From Gymnothorax reevesii (lineage: Eukaryota > Chordata > Actinopteri > Anguilliformes > Muraenidae): a DNA stretch of 64,000 nt. A model generated the notes under the pieces. It saw only the letters and a list, made by a program, of their open reading frames with translations. It was not told where the DNA came from and did not search any database. The stretch lies in contig CM056576.1 of the NCBI GenBank assembly GCA_029721435.1, forward strand, positions 62,825,876 through 62,889,875, written 5' to 3'. A program made the translations under genes and the position numbers. This document shows positions 56,201 to 62,309 of the stretch, piece after piece. The stretch's first letter is position 1, and the number at the start of each line of letters is the position of its first letter.

Positions 56201-57470
56201 TGAGAATTTTTGACAGTCTTGTCTAGGGGAGGAAATCACAGTGACAAGGGTGAAAGCAGCAGTCCCTTTAGCTGCAGAATTTCTTGTGATACAACCAACT
56301 ATTTCACAACGTTGGAAAACAATTAATTTTCCGTAATGACGCCAAAATAGTAGACCTCAATGCGATGTCAAAACTATAATTACCAGGGAATATCAATTTG
56401 AGAAAATCCAAACACTGTACTAATCGATGTTGGGTACTTACAACTTGTACAAGGAATTTCACAGGGAATCCACCCAATGTATCACCTTCTGCGCTCAGCA
56501 ATTTGCTCTTCCATGGTGACTGACCCAACAGAGGATCATTACCCTGAACATTAAAAATGGGAGCAGAAATAGGAGTTTCAGCAAGACCGAAAAAACCTGG
56601 ACACCCACAAAAAACAAGTCTAATGTGAACAAATATTTAAAAATAAAAACAAGCCAGTGATGGACAGCTCATTGTAATGCCACCCATCAGGGGGGATCAT
56701 GACCCAGCACTCTCCTCTATCAGCATTAAGTTCAATAGACTGCTAATTTGAGAAAAAGAAACCAAAAATGACTAGAACTGTAATAGCGAAACGGTGATCA
56801 TAGTACTCAATGCATGAAAAAAAATAAAAATAAAGGAGCAGAAATTTATTTAACTAAAAACTATTTTGTTGATCAATAATGCTCCATCATTCACTGCAAT
56901 TGTCCAAGATTGGAAAACCGCTGAAATTATTTCATACAGACATGCAAATATAGGCCAACAGTCAGCAGACTTGATATGATTATATCACACTTCATAAAAT
57001 TGCAAGGTCCCAACCACAGGGGTTGCTGGTTTCTCTACCATCATAGCAGGCTGGGCTGAGGGGGGGTAAGGCACACGGGGAGGGGTCACCAGCGACTGGA
57101 ACCGGGAGGGCCTCTGTTTCTGAGCGAATGCTGAAATGGGCATCGTTTCGTGAGGCTCGTTGCTCTGTCGAGAAAACAGCCATGATGCACAACTCAGCGG
57201 CCCTTCTTCAATGCAAAGACATTTGCATGTCTTATACAAAGACATTTTTCAAGTGGCAGATACAGATGGCACAACACTAACATGAGAATGCTCTCACTAC
57301 CAAAACATCAGATTTCAGAAATTTATAAGGACTCACAAGAACTTCGTAGTCAGGAACTGTGTGTGTTCCCAAACCAGTTCTGTCAAAGGTAACTCTGTAG
57401 GTGGCTGCGCTAGTGTCCACTGCATCGATCTGCCCAGTGAACAAGCCATCGTGGACCCCCCTCAGGCGAG
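25968..57470 (-). CDS. lin9: LIN9 (MuvB/DREAM subunit), 3' eight coding exons, partial
   Basis: Eight minus-strand exons join in frame for 317 residues and a stop. In order they are 57470-57337, 57164-57039, 56543-56442, 56222-56142, 46265-46140, 42175-41993, 32660-32563 and 26073-25968. They cover LIN9 from just after the DIRP domain ([19 protein letters not shown]) through the C-terminal helical region ([26 protein letters not shown]) to the end ([12 protein letters not shown]). LIN9 is known as a core MuvB subunit that joins p130/E2F4 in DREAM or B-Myb and FoxM1 in activating complexes, controlling late cell-cycle genes. The 5' exons with the DIRP domain were not found and should lie past 64000. 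Introns of 6.5, 9.3, 4.0 and 9.9 kb hold most of the mobile DNA in the window. One intron has a GC donor. Confidence 0.95.
26074..27371. other. lin9 last intron, no feature recognised
   Basis: The intron runs on to 32562. This first part has no recognisable repeat or exon; frames at 26414-26900 show no family resemblance. Confidence 0.45.
27372..27755. mobile_element. Tc1-like MITE with AGGCCAAAATTTT-type ends
   Basis: CAGGCCAAAATTTTAGGGCC at about 27373 followed by CACCCTCAGATTTTTAAA is mirrored by TTTAAATCTGAGGGTGG and CCCAAACTTTTGGCCGG ending near 27742. The end type resembles dispersed Tc1-related elements. It is noncoding. Confidence 0.6.
27756..28900. repeat. Long dispersed repeat, copy 1
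   Basis: CTTGTATTTAACATGGCATAAC, ATGAGGACACCAAAAGTGCC, CAGGCTGAATTCACCATG and TTTTGACCAATATAAATTTT in this stretch all recur, mostly in reverse, at 53389-54900. It carries one nested hAT MITE and T-rich runs. It is noncoding and its true ends are unclear. Confidence 0.75.
27962..28168. mobile_element. hAT fold-back MITE with perfect 8-bp TSD
   Basis: The ends CAGGGGTGTCC and GGACACCCCTG are flanked on both sides by TTATACAG (27954-27961 and 28169-28176). Arms continue through GCCGGTGTGGGTG and its complement. The 8-bp duplication and CAGGG end place it in the hAT superfamily. It interrupts dispersed-repeat copy 1; the other copy at 53.4-54.9 kb lacks it. Confidence 0.93.
29660..31048. mobile_element. 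Non-autonomous hAT element, 1389 bp, 8-bp TSD
   Basis: Ends CAGCCCC and GGGGCTG are flanked by identical CCTATATG (29652-29659 and 31049-31056). The target is a conserved word of the tandem array, so the insertion boundary is exact. There is no transposase coding; a smaller inverted-repeat element is nested inside. Confidence 0.93.
29838..30640. mobile_element. TIR element nested within the hAT element
   Basis: GCAGTGGATATTTTGCC at about 29840 and its complement near 30620 start arms that run about 110 bp, both reaching GTTGTATTATTTTTGGACTT and ATCAATGG. The interior has GCTAGCTAGC-type runs. It is noncoding and the superfamily is unknown. Confidence 0.75.
31491..31731 (-). pseudogene. THAP-domain fragment, frameshifted
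   Basis: From ATG at 31731, the minus strand reads [14 protein letters not shown], then shifts frame and continues as [35 protein letters not shown]. The spacing of the first Cys pair to CPEH and the FxxxxW pattern are those of a THAP zinc finger (C2CH), a DNA-binding domain shared by host THAP proteins and P-element-like transposases. The AVPTIF motif and all downstream parts are missing. It lies in a lin9 intron on the same strand and is probably a transposon or retro-copy relic. Confidence 0.7.
31833..32046. mobile_element. hAT fold-back MITE, 214 bp, 8-bp TSD
   Basis: The ends CAGGGTTTCCC and GGGAAACCCCG have arms of about 90 nt running through CTCTCCTGCAGTACCCCTTG. The target duplication is TTTCAGAC at 31825-31832 and 32047-32054. 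Nearly the whole element is arm sequence, so its transcript would fold into a long hairpin. Confidence 0.93.
32269..32429. repeat. 161-bp palindrome with near-identical arms
   Basis: The left arm starts TGGGTCTATGAAGCTGAA and the right arm ends TTCAGCTTCATAGACCCA. Central arms are CACAATCCACGATGAC and GTCATCGTGGATTGTG. Arms are about 70-75 nt, differing mainly in A/T-tract length. It lies about 130 bp from a lin9 exon, within the final lin9 intron. Target duplication is not evident. Confidence 0.85.
32563..32660 (-). CDS. lin9: lin9 exon ([16 protein letters not shown])
   Basis: The acceptor is TTCTTTTCAG and the donor is CTCAG|GTAAGA. It has 32 codons plus two bases, which complete a Ser codon with the first base of the last exon. 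The sequence [20 protein letters not shown] is near identical to mammalian LIN9. It lies just right of a long palindrome (32269-32429). Confidence 0.95.
32930..33735 (+). pseudogene. Tc1-like transposase relic, internal deletion
   Basis: The sequence from about 33017 (ATGGGAAAGAAAGG) onward follows a dispersed teleost Tc1-type transposase gene. There is a [10 protein letters not shown] start, an HTH region with several shifts, then GTCTGATGAGTC for the first catalytic Asp. GGCACACTTTGGGTCCCTG is joined directly to the ATGACAATGAGTTCACTG block that normally lies some 200 bp later, so the second catalytic Asp is deleted. Many stops and shifts are present. Terminal repeats were not identified. 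Confidence 0.75.
34159..35410 (+). mobile_element. Tc1/mariner-like element with internal deletion
   Basis: Termini CAACCTCAATTCC and the complementary ATGGGGCTG are each flanked by TA (34157-34158 and 35411-35412). Plus-strand coding relics at 34686-35234 include [10 protein letters not shown] (first catalytic Asp region) and [14 protein letters not shown] near the usual C-terminus; the middle of the transposase is missing. Stops and shifts make it non-functional. Confidence 0.8.
35830..36645. repeat. Second locus of the CTCCGCTGA hairpin repeat
   Basis: Three to four units share CAGAACATCATAAGGAAGGC, TGCTGAATTTCTCAAAAACC and GAGATATT with 1076-1650. GCTCCGCTGACTG...GGAGC-type stems occur at about 36138-36172 and 36604-36640. 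It is noncoding. Confidence 0.75.
36646..38146. other. lin9 intron, scattered repeat-like text, no gene
   Basis: No exon or transposase relic is recognised. An inverted pair around AAATGCGATT and AAATCGGATTT (about 37020-37190) may mark another small MITE, but its ends could not be set. Confidence 0.35.
38598..38652. repeat. (CA)n microsatellite
   Basis: About 27 CA units lie inside the left part of the Academ-like element, 5' of its coding region. Translation on the minus strand gives a Val-Cys run of no significance. Confidence 0.97.
38764..39926 (+). pseudogene. Academ-like transposase, N-terminal part up to frameshift
   Basis: The frame opens right after TTTTCCTCTTCAG at about 38763, which looks like a splice acceptor, and runs through ATG at 38816 to a stop at 39924-39926. 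Notable blocks are [34 protein letters not shown] and [15 protein letters not shown]. No stop codon interrupts about 385 codons. The frame is left near 39890-39905, where continuing in another frame restores homology-like text ([10 protein letters not shown]). This N-terminal half has no named domain that I recognise. An upstream exon may exist or have been deleted. Confidence 0.7.
39861..41120 (+). CDS. Academ-like transposase, XPG/FEN-like nuclease and Cys cluster
   Basis: The open frame is intact for about 410 codons to TAA at 41118. In order it shows [11 protein letters not shown] (like the first Asp strand of FEN nucleases), [15 protein letters not shown] (acidic pair resembling EAEA), [12 protein letters not shown] (resembling DMD) and [13 protein letters not shown] (resembling GSDY). 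It ends [20 protein letters not shown] followed by [10 protein letters not shown], a Cys-rich probable zinc-binding cluster. The order of acidic motifs is that of the XPG/FEN superfamily. Only the N-terminal 10-15 residues of this frame are out-of-frame readthrough of the upstream part; the rest is real. Expected role: DNA cleavage in transposition. Superfamily name is an inference. Confidence 0.72.
   Translation: MQTFWKLPFLLLTQPECGAIIIDGSSLVYSLSPKTSKTFEEYAVQDVVPKIQAYSSKYERTDIIFDVYWTSSLKAETRSNRGKGGRRRVTDKTKLPPNWKSFLRDNENKTELFGFLAEKIVTLCPDNVVVVTKGEQALSNKPISLEGLSPCNHEEADSRIFTHALHAAKQQIKSVLIKACDTDILVVAVNVFATLQDAGLEKIWIEFGQGQSIRWLPIHDMVVNLGPEKSSGMLFFHAFTGCDVVSAFRGKSKKSAWQAWEVCPEVSPVFKKLSQYPPIIEDADLNILEKFVITMYDKQSTTCKVDEARLDLFARKQRSYDAIPPTSASLVQHVKRSAFQAVCIWGQATVCKMQTESPANWGWQKDGQIWQVLWTTLPPIAQTCEQLTKCGCKTECQGRCKCYRFGLKCTQLCACACEG
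41993..42175 (-). CDS. lin9: lin9 exon with GC splice donor
   Basis: The acceptor is CTGTCTAG. It encodes 61 residues from [20 protein letters not shown] to [11 protein letters not shown]. The donor reads AAG|GCAAGACT, so the following intron starts with GC; no GT donor preserves the frame at the conserved boundary before CLAEG. A strong -3 to +6 context (AAG|GCAAGA) is typical of GC-AG introns. Confidence 0.94.
42950..43560 (+). mobile_element. LINE 3' fragment (RT C-terminus and tail)
   Basis: The plus strand reads [17 protein letters not shown] at about 43000-43060. After stops it reads [36 protein letters not shown] and [14 protein letters not shown] at 43220-43400. These are typical of the C-terminal end of fish LINE reverse-transcriptase ORFs. 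The upstream RT core is absent, consistent with 5' truncation. Clade not assigned. Confidence 0.65.
44397..45238. mobile_element. 842-bp element with perfect 13-bp TIR and terminal hairpin
   Basis: ATCTTGCCAAAAG at 44397 is exactly complementary to CTTTTGGCAAGAT at 45226-45238. The left TIR is also the left arm of a hairpin (44397-44426) whose right arm GCTTTTGCAAGAT lies after GGA. Inside are two divergent repeats (about 44455-44730 and 44925-45210) sharing TTTTCTCTGCTGTGCG, GCCTACCAATGACTCATC, GAGGGGTTGACGAAACCC and AAGGTCAAGGTCAA. It is noncoding. Confidence 0.88.
45268..45694. mobile_element. MITE with 16-bp perfect TIR
   Basis: TTTTTTATTTCGCCAT at 45268 is exactly complementary to ATGGCGAAATAAAAAA ending at 45694; similarity continues inward (GGATTTTGCAGA and GCGCAAAATGTA) with mismatches. 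It is noncoding. The plus frame at 45403-45678 has no domain. Confidence 0.75.
46140..46265 (-). CDS. lin9: lin9 exon (KSYSIPIG segment)
   Basis: The acceptor is TTTTTTAACAG and the donor is GAG|GTAAAC. It encodes 42 residues from [20 protein letters not shown] to VQQYCYE, part of the C-terminal helical region known to contact LIN52 and B-Myb. It was found by splice-frame reading and is not a long open frame. Confidence 0.95.
47501..48990. repeat. Repeat with 64-bp duplicated hairpin head and about 740-bp direct copies
   Basis: The block CCCGAGTCTGGCCGAAGCCG followed by GCGAGGGCCTATTAAAACCG occurs at 47503 and again at 47567; each can fold (GGCCC and GGGCC, GGC and GCC). Downstream, 47660-48230 and 48400-48980 are direct copies sharing GAAACTTGGTAGAGACATAG, CCCATGTTGGGACAAGTTAA and TCTCACGCATACAG. 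It is noncoding. Confidence 0.8.
48991..50263. repeat. Mixed dispersed repeats, GGGAGGGCGAGGG heads
   Basis: GGGAGGGCGAGGGCCATAAC at 49069 and CCCGGGGAGGGCGAGGGTAT at about 49917 recall the head of the repeat at 47501. Between them are unit-like phrases (GACCTAGTGGTGGCGCTACA, CTCTGCACCAGAAATG) recurring at about 200-300 bp. No gene is seen. Confidence 0.5.
50264..51100 (+). mobile_element. Deleted Tc1/mariner-like element, TA-flanked
   Basis: The ends CAAACCCCAATTCC and GGAATAGGGGGTTTG are bounded by TA at 50262-50263 and 51101-51102. Near the right, 50745-50890 keeps the C-terminal transposase remnant, [20 protein letters not shown] and [17 protein letters not shown]; the rest of the gene is deleted. 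Same family as 14570-15010 and probably 870-1075. Confidence 0.85.
51331..52110. repeat. Tandem units of about 145 bp with perfect 7-bp hairpin head
   Basis: GAACGCC (51335-51341) and GGCGTTC (51346-51352) form a perfect stem with a GAAA loop. Three units follow, marked by GATAACT..AGTAATATTT at about 51399, 51539 and 51689 and by TGGCCACCAGGGGCCAAAAA. A further pair of blocks (TTGACCTCAAAGTGCACATG and TTGACATGAAACTATGTGCA) extends to about 52100. It is noncoding. Confidence 0.82.
52111..53388. other. lin9 intron, no gene recognised
   Basis: Sequence includes GCTAGCTA-type runs at 52370-52560. No exon or named element is seen. Confidence 0.4.
53389..54900. repeat. Long dispersed repeat, copy 2, with internal inverted arms
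   Basis: 54250-54900 is the reverse complement of 27756-28500 by shared words such as AACATGGCATAAC and TGTCCTCATAGCTC. 53389-53800 matches 28440-28860. Within copy 2, 53389-53560 and 54250-54450 are inverted to each other (CACCTGTTCAAACCCCCAT versus ATCACCAGGGGCACAGC text in reverse; ACCAATATAAATTTTGC and GCAAAATTTATATTGGTC). An AT-rich palindrome lies at about 53888-53926. Confidence 0.7.
54960..55640. repeat. Tandem units ending in a hairpin
   Basis: Two units of about 130 bp share GGCATACATGATTCCCT-like, TCATACATATCTCAGCTCTAAATG-like and TTGACCTTGAGG-like phrases (about 55005-55240). The end is a palindrome at 55608-55636: TAGGTTACAGGCC pairs with GCCGGCGACCTA, preceded by GACGCCGACGCTGG and GACGACAA, closely resembling the cap at 31252-31282. 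It includes a poly-A run at 55384-55407. Confidence 0.72.
56142..56222 (-). CDS. lin9: lin9 exon ([14 protein letters not shown] segment)
   Basis: The 81-bp exon has acceptor CCCCTAG and donor CTG|GTGAGA. It encodes 27 residues of Lys/Glu-rich helix, [20 protein letters not shown] onward. It is too short to stand out as an open frame and was found by reading the splice frame. Confidence 0.95.
56442..56543 (-). CDS. lin9: lin9 exon ([10 protein letters not shown] segment)
   Basis: The acceptor is ATGTTCAG and the donor is GTT|GTAAGT. It encodes 34 residues, with [14 protein letters not shown] at the start and [12 protein letters not shown] at the end. The match to LIN9 is clear. Confidence 0.95.
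57039..57164 (-). CDS. lin9: lin9 exon ([10 protein letters not shown] segment)
   Basis: The acceptor is CTCGACAG. It encodes [20 protein letters not shown], then a Pro-rich TPPR region ending AMM at ATG|GTAGAG. The donor was chosen because it joins in frame to [10 protein letters not shown]; the open frame continues past it but diverges from LIN9. The intron to the previous exon is only 172 bp. Confidence 0.88.
57337..57470 (-). CDS. lin9: lin9 exon (post-DIRP segment)
   Basis: The acceptor TTGTTGCAG lies above 57470 and the donor is GTT CTT|GTGAGT at 57336. It starts within a split Ala codon, then reads [19 protein letters not shown] and [20 protein letters not shown], nearly identical to the mammalian protein. 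Confidence 0.96.
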
Positions 57471-58547
57471 CTGCAACAAAAATTGACACGCAGAATATGT
57501 AACAAGACCAAGTTTTAAAAAGAGCTTCTGTTAATTGAAAATATGCCAATGATCAAGCACTTTTGTCAATAAAAACAACTGAGCGACAGTGGTATCTTTT
57601 GGGGAGTCAGGCTGTTCAAAGCGACATTCCTCACGGTTATTGGAAGGCACTTTTTATAAATTATTTGAACATAATAAAGCAGCAGGTGAAATGCATAAAG
57701 TTCCATCATAATCAAATCTAATTGCATCAACTCTCAATTCACTTGAATGTTAGAATTCACATCATTTTCAAAAATTAAAAAAAAATATTCAAAAGTAAAA
57801 TACTGATATTTCTGGTGATTAGACCTCAAGCATTTTTCTTAGCAACACAAAATTTATCTGGAGTCAAGACTGTAATCATTCTGAGGCCACATTCTGCTAG
57901 TTCATGTCAGCATTAGTATACAGTATACCACTGCCTTTTGCTGCTTGCCCATCTGTCAAAACTTCCAGCTCCACTTATTTCCACACAGTATACCACATAA
58001 CAGATAAAATTGAAAATTAACCTTCATTTGGAAGGAATCTATAAAGACCTCTACAATTTGCTACATGTCGTTATCCTCATGCCAGAAGTAGGTAAGTGAC
58101 ATTTTACAGGTGGGGCAAAAAACTGCTCCAGGTAAATTTCTATCCACATTAAATATGAATTAAAATTTCCATGGTGAATGAGTGGGTCATTGTTGACATT
58201 GAAATCTGGATATGCCATAGCAGGATACAAATTTTGGTTTCCATTGCCAAAATTTTAAAGTATTTTGTAAAATAGCTGGTTGATCTATACTGCATGAAAT
58301 TGTAGTCAAACAGCAAAGACCTGAGCATGTAAAAGTGAATCATCAGATCTTAAGAGGCACTACACACCCCAGTGGCGCAAAAAAAAAAAAAAAAAAAAAA
58401 AGGTATTTCCGAATTAAGGTCACTATGCAGGGCTCGCAAAATTCTAAAGTGAACGGAAGCCAGTCGGGCAAGCGCAAGTGAATTCCTGAAAAGTTGCCCG
58501 AAAAGTTCTCTCCTTGACCGAAACCTCGCCGAATTCGCCGAAAAACG
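57471..58547. other. lin9 intron (upstream of last seen exon), nothing recognised
   Basis: No further lin9 exon was found on the minus strand between here and 64000. A 21-nt A tract lies at about 58380-58401. Confidence 0.45.
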
Positions 58548-59204
58548 CCTCATTTCCACTACGTGATACCGGCTCAGCTCTACTCTCCTCTGCTCCACCC
58601 GCCTTGGTGCCGGGTACTTTTCTGGGGGATCATTTTCCAGCAGAGGATAGTACTGCCTCAATGTAGCTGGTCATCATAGCGGCGCAGCACAAAACTATAA
58701 AATATCTGTATGCCCCTTTTTGGATGCGGTTGATTCTTTGCCACTCAGACAAACGTGCCATGCCATCGCAGTCATTTTCTGAAGTGGTGTTTTCACACAT
58801 TACGTTAATGGTAATCATGCATTTGTGCACGCTATGAGCTTCACCAACCACGTAACCAACATATAGGTTACCGTTTGAAAGGTTGCTGTTCATTACGAAA
58901 AGGGGAAAAAAAAAAAAAAAAATCAGCGCCTAAAAATGAGCTTTGTGAGGAGAAAATCATTTTTGTAGGCAGCATTTTCATAAAGGAAATTTGCATTACA
59001 ATGTATAGTCATCAATACTAACAAACGTTCATTATTACCAAGCATTCTTTCACACCAAGGAAAATTTGTTTATTATAATAATAACATAGGCCTACATGTA
59101 ATGCACAAAATAAAATGTAGCATTTAATGACTTCTCCCTACTCCCTTTTATGCAAACAACGAAAAAAAAGCGGGTAGAGCCAGTACCACGTAGTAGAAAT
59201 GGGG
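58548..59204. mobile_element. TIR element with ATTTCCACTACGTG ends
   Basis: CATTTCCACTACGTGATACC at 58551 is mirrored by CACGTAGTAGAAATGGGG ending at 59204, with arms continuing into GGCTCAGCTCTACTC and its GGGTAGAGCC counterpart. It is about 657 bp long. A minus-strand frame at 58630-58893 (87 codons) lies inside and may be a transposase scrap, but has no motif that I can name. Confidence 0.7.
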
Positions 59205-59825
59205 CACAAGTCACGGTTTCATTTTGTCCATTTAATGAACGTCTGTATATTCTGCATGATATTCTGATCATTGATGTGTGAGCACACTCGTCAGAATATC
59301 AGTAAAACATAAGCCTGTAGACTGTGTACTGATGTGCAGTTGCAAACTTCTGATGGCCAAATCAACATGACATTTTACAACAGCACTCGATTGAAATATT
59401 CAACAATTGTTGGAGGGCTGTGTAATTAAATCTTGTAAGTGGTTGAAAGTGGTCGTGTTAATCTTGAAAAATCATTCATAACCTTATGGCTTTCCATTTT
59501 GTTTCTGTTTTGGAATGGCGTTTAAAATACATTTTTAATTCGGTTGTTTGAGACACTGACATACGTTACGGTCTTTTGACTCTAGATGAAGGAAGAAAAA
59601 AACAATTATGAATGCTTCATAATCCCTTTTGACTGACAATATGTGGCACGTATACAACTCTTAAAAACAAAATCAGATGCATTTTAGTGCCTGGATTGTT
59701 GCGATTTAGGTGATATATTTATCAAAGCTGCATTTAACTCTTAATGAATGACTGAAAGAATGAGCGCCATGACTGTGGTGGACAGAGATACAAGAGCCTG
59801 TGGTTAGCGCAAAGACAGGGGACTC

Positions 59826-62309
59826 GTACAGAATGTGAACAAACGGTGGTGTAATCCCGAGCACATGAGCATCAAAATTTCCACCTGCTGCAGGTACATT
59901 GAACTTCTGGCTGCAAGTCTACGTCCCTACTACCTGCCCAGGGAGTTTAGCCACGCCATTGTTGTCATTGTTTACATTCCTCTGTGCACCGACATGGAGC
60001 GTGCGTGTGACGTCATCTACAGCGCTGTAGCTAAACTACACAAACAGCATTCGGAGGCTCTAGTTCTAATCTCTGGGGAGTTTAATCATGTCACTCGGAA
60101 CAAAACATTGACTGCTTTCTACCAGAATGTGGACTGTATTACCAGGGGGAATAGGACCATAGATCTGATGTACGCAAACGTCAAGGATGCATACAACGCC
60201 ACCCCCCTGCCTGCACTGGGGAAAAGCAGACCACAATCTGGTACTGCTCAAACCTCACGACACACCAAGAGTGAGGGGACGACCAATGACCACACGCTCA
60301 CTCAGGAAGTGGTCTCCTGAAGCTGAGCAGGCTCTAATAGACTGCTTTGAAACCATGGACTGGGACACATTGCAGGGGTCTCACGTTGAGAACAATGAGA
60401 TGCTCGACTGCACTGCGGACTATATAAACTTTTGTTTGGACGTTTTTGTTCCAGTAAGAACTGTACGCTGCTTTGCAAACAAGAAGTCCTGGATAAACGG
60501 TGACATCAAAGGCCTTTTGAATCAGAAGGCGGTGGCCTTCAAAGATGGTAACACACAGCAGCTCAAGCGGATACAGAAGGAACTCAGTCCTGCTCTGGGA
60601 GGCGAAGGAGCAGTAAGGAAGGAAAATAGAACAAAGGATGCAGAACAACAGCATGAGAGAGGTGTGGGAGGGAATGAAGACCATCACTGGCAGCAACTCG
60701 AAGAGAGGTGCCCACATTGAGGGGGATATGGGAAGAGCGAACCAGTTTAATAGGTTTGATCACTCCATCCCATTCACACCACTGAGCACAGCAACCCCTA
60801 CTCACCCACCCCCACAAGCCTTTACCAGCACAGAACAGGACACCTCCCCGTCACCCCTCACACCACCCATGATCACAGCAGCTCAGGTATACGGAGAGCT
60901 GAGGGGGCTGCGCCCAGGCAAAGCTGCAGGTCCAGATGGAGTATCCCCCAGACTACTGAAGGCCTGTGCACGGGAGTTGGGTCACCCTCCACAGCGCATC
61001 TTCAACATGAGCTTGGGACAGGGGAGGGTTCCACAGCTGTGGAAGACATCCTGCATCATTGCAGTTGCAAAGAAACCACATCCTGGGGAGCTGAACGACT
61101 TCAGACCGCTCACCCTGACGTCCCATGTGATGAAGACCATGGAACGGCTGCTGCTCCATCACCTGAGGCCACAGACACACCACGCTCTTGACCCTCTGCA
61201 GTTTTGCTTATTGGGAAAAGGTGGGAGTAGAGGATACCATCATCTTCTTGCTCCACCGATCTCTCGCTCACCTGTACAGAGGCAGTGGTGCTGTGAGGAT
61301 TGCATTTTTGGACTTCTCCAGCGCCTTCAACACCATCCAGCCTCTGCTGCTCGGGGACAAACTGACCGTGATGGGAGTAGGATTACATCTGGTGGCATGG
61401 ATGACAAACCTCAGTAATTACGACTGGGGTACTGCAGGTCAGACACTGTGGCCAGCAGCACTGGAGCACTGCTGGGAACTGTGCTCTCTCCGGTCCTTTT
61501 CACCCTGAACACGTCCGACTTTCAGTACAACTCCAAGCTCTGCCATGTACAGAAGTTCGCAGACGACACGGCCATTGTGGGTTGTATTGGGAGTGGACAA
61601 GAGGATGAGTACGGAGAACTGATCCGGGACTTCATCACGTGGTGCGACTTCAACCACCTGCTCCTCAAAACCACCAAGACCAAGGAGACGGTGGTGGACT
61701 TTAGGAGAACCAGGATGGACCCTGAATCTGTTCAGATCAAAGGAGACTGGGTGGAGGTGGTAGACACCAGCAAATGCCTCGGAGTGCAGCTGGATGATAA
61801 ACTGGACTGGATTGCCAGCACGGATGCTCCGTGCAGGAAAGGACAGAGCCATCTGGACTTCCTCAGAAGGCTGGCATCCTTCAATACCTGCAAGAAGCTG
61901 CTACAGATCTTCTACCAGTCTGTGGTAGCGAGCGCCCTCCTGTACGCAGTGGTGTGCAAGGGGGGCAGCTTCAAGAAGAAAGACGCTGCATGCCTGGACA
62001 AACTGGTGAGGAAGGCAGGCTCTGTCGTTGGCTGAAAGCTGGGCCTGACATCGGTGGCAGGGCAAAGGGCCCTGAACAGGCTACTGTCCATCATAGACAA
62101 TCCGCATCATCCACTGCACAGCACCATCTCCAGGCAGAGGAGCAGCTTCAGTGACCGATTGCGGTCACTGTCCTGCTCCACTGACAGACTGAGGAGATCG
62201 TTCCTCCCCCACGCCATGCGGCTTTTAAACACCTCTCGGGGGAAGCGATGAAAACAGACACTAAGCCCTGGACTAACTTTACACCCACACCATGCACCTT
62301 ATGATACAC
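59826..62309 (+). mobile_element. L2-type LINE, 5'-truncated, frameshifted
   Basis: It starts inside the AP-endonuclease domain: VLISGEFNH, then RTIDLMYANVKDAYNATPLP and KADHNLVLLKP (Asp/His of the endonuclease end). RT motifs follow: RPGKAAGPDGVSPRLLKACA, ELNDFRPLTLTSHVMKTMER, AFLDFSSAFNTIQP, then a GTVLSPVLFTL block, FADDTAIVG near 61556-61582 and TKTKETVVDFRRTR. The tail reads RLRRSFLPHAMRLLNTSRGK. At least four frame changes separate 59835-60320, 60187-60720, 60638-61300, 61220-61420 and 61448-62035. It is non-functional but recent enough to read easily. Confidence 0.85.

Noticed and set aside
56985..57038. Continuation of the lin9 [10 protein letters not shown] exon past ATG|GTAGAG
   Set aside because: The open frame continues but diverges from LIN9; the donor at 57038 joins in frame to GNDPLLGQ.
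58630..58893. Minus-strand 87-codon frame inside the TIR element as a gene
   Set aside because: Possibly a transposase scrap, but no motif could be named, so it is only mentioned within the element.
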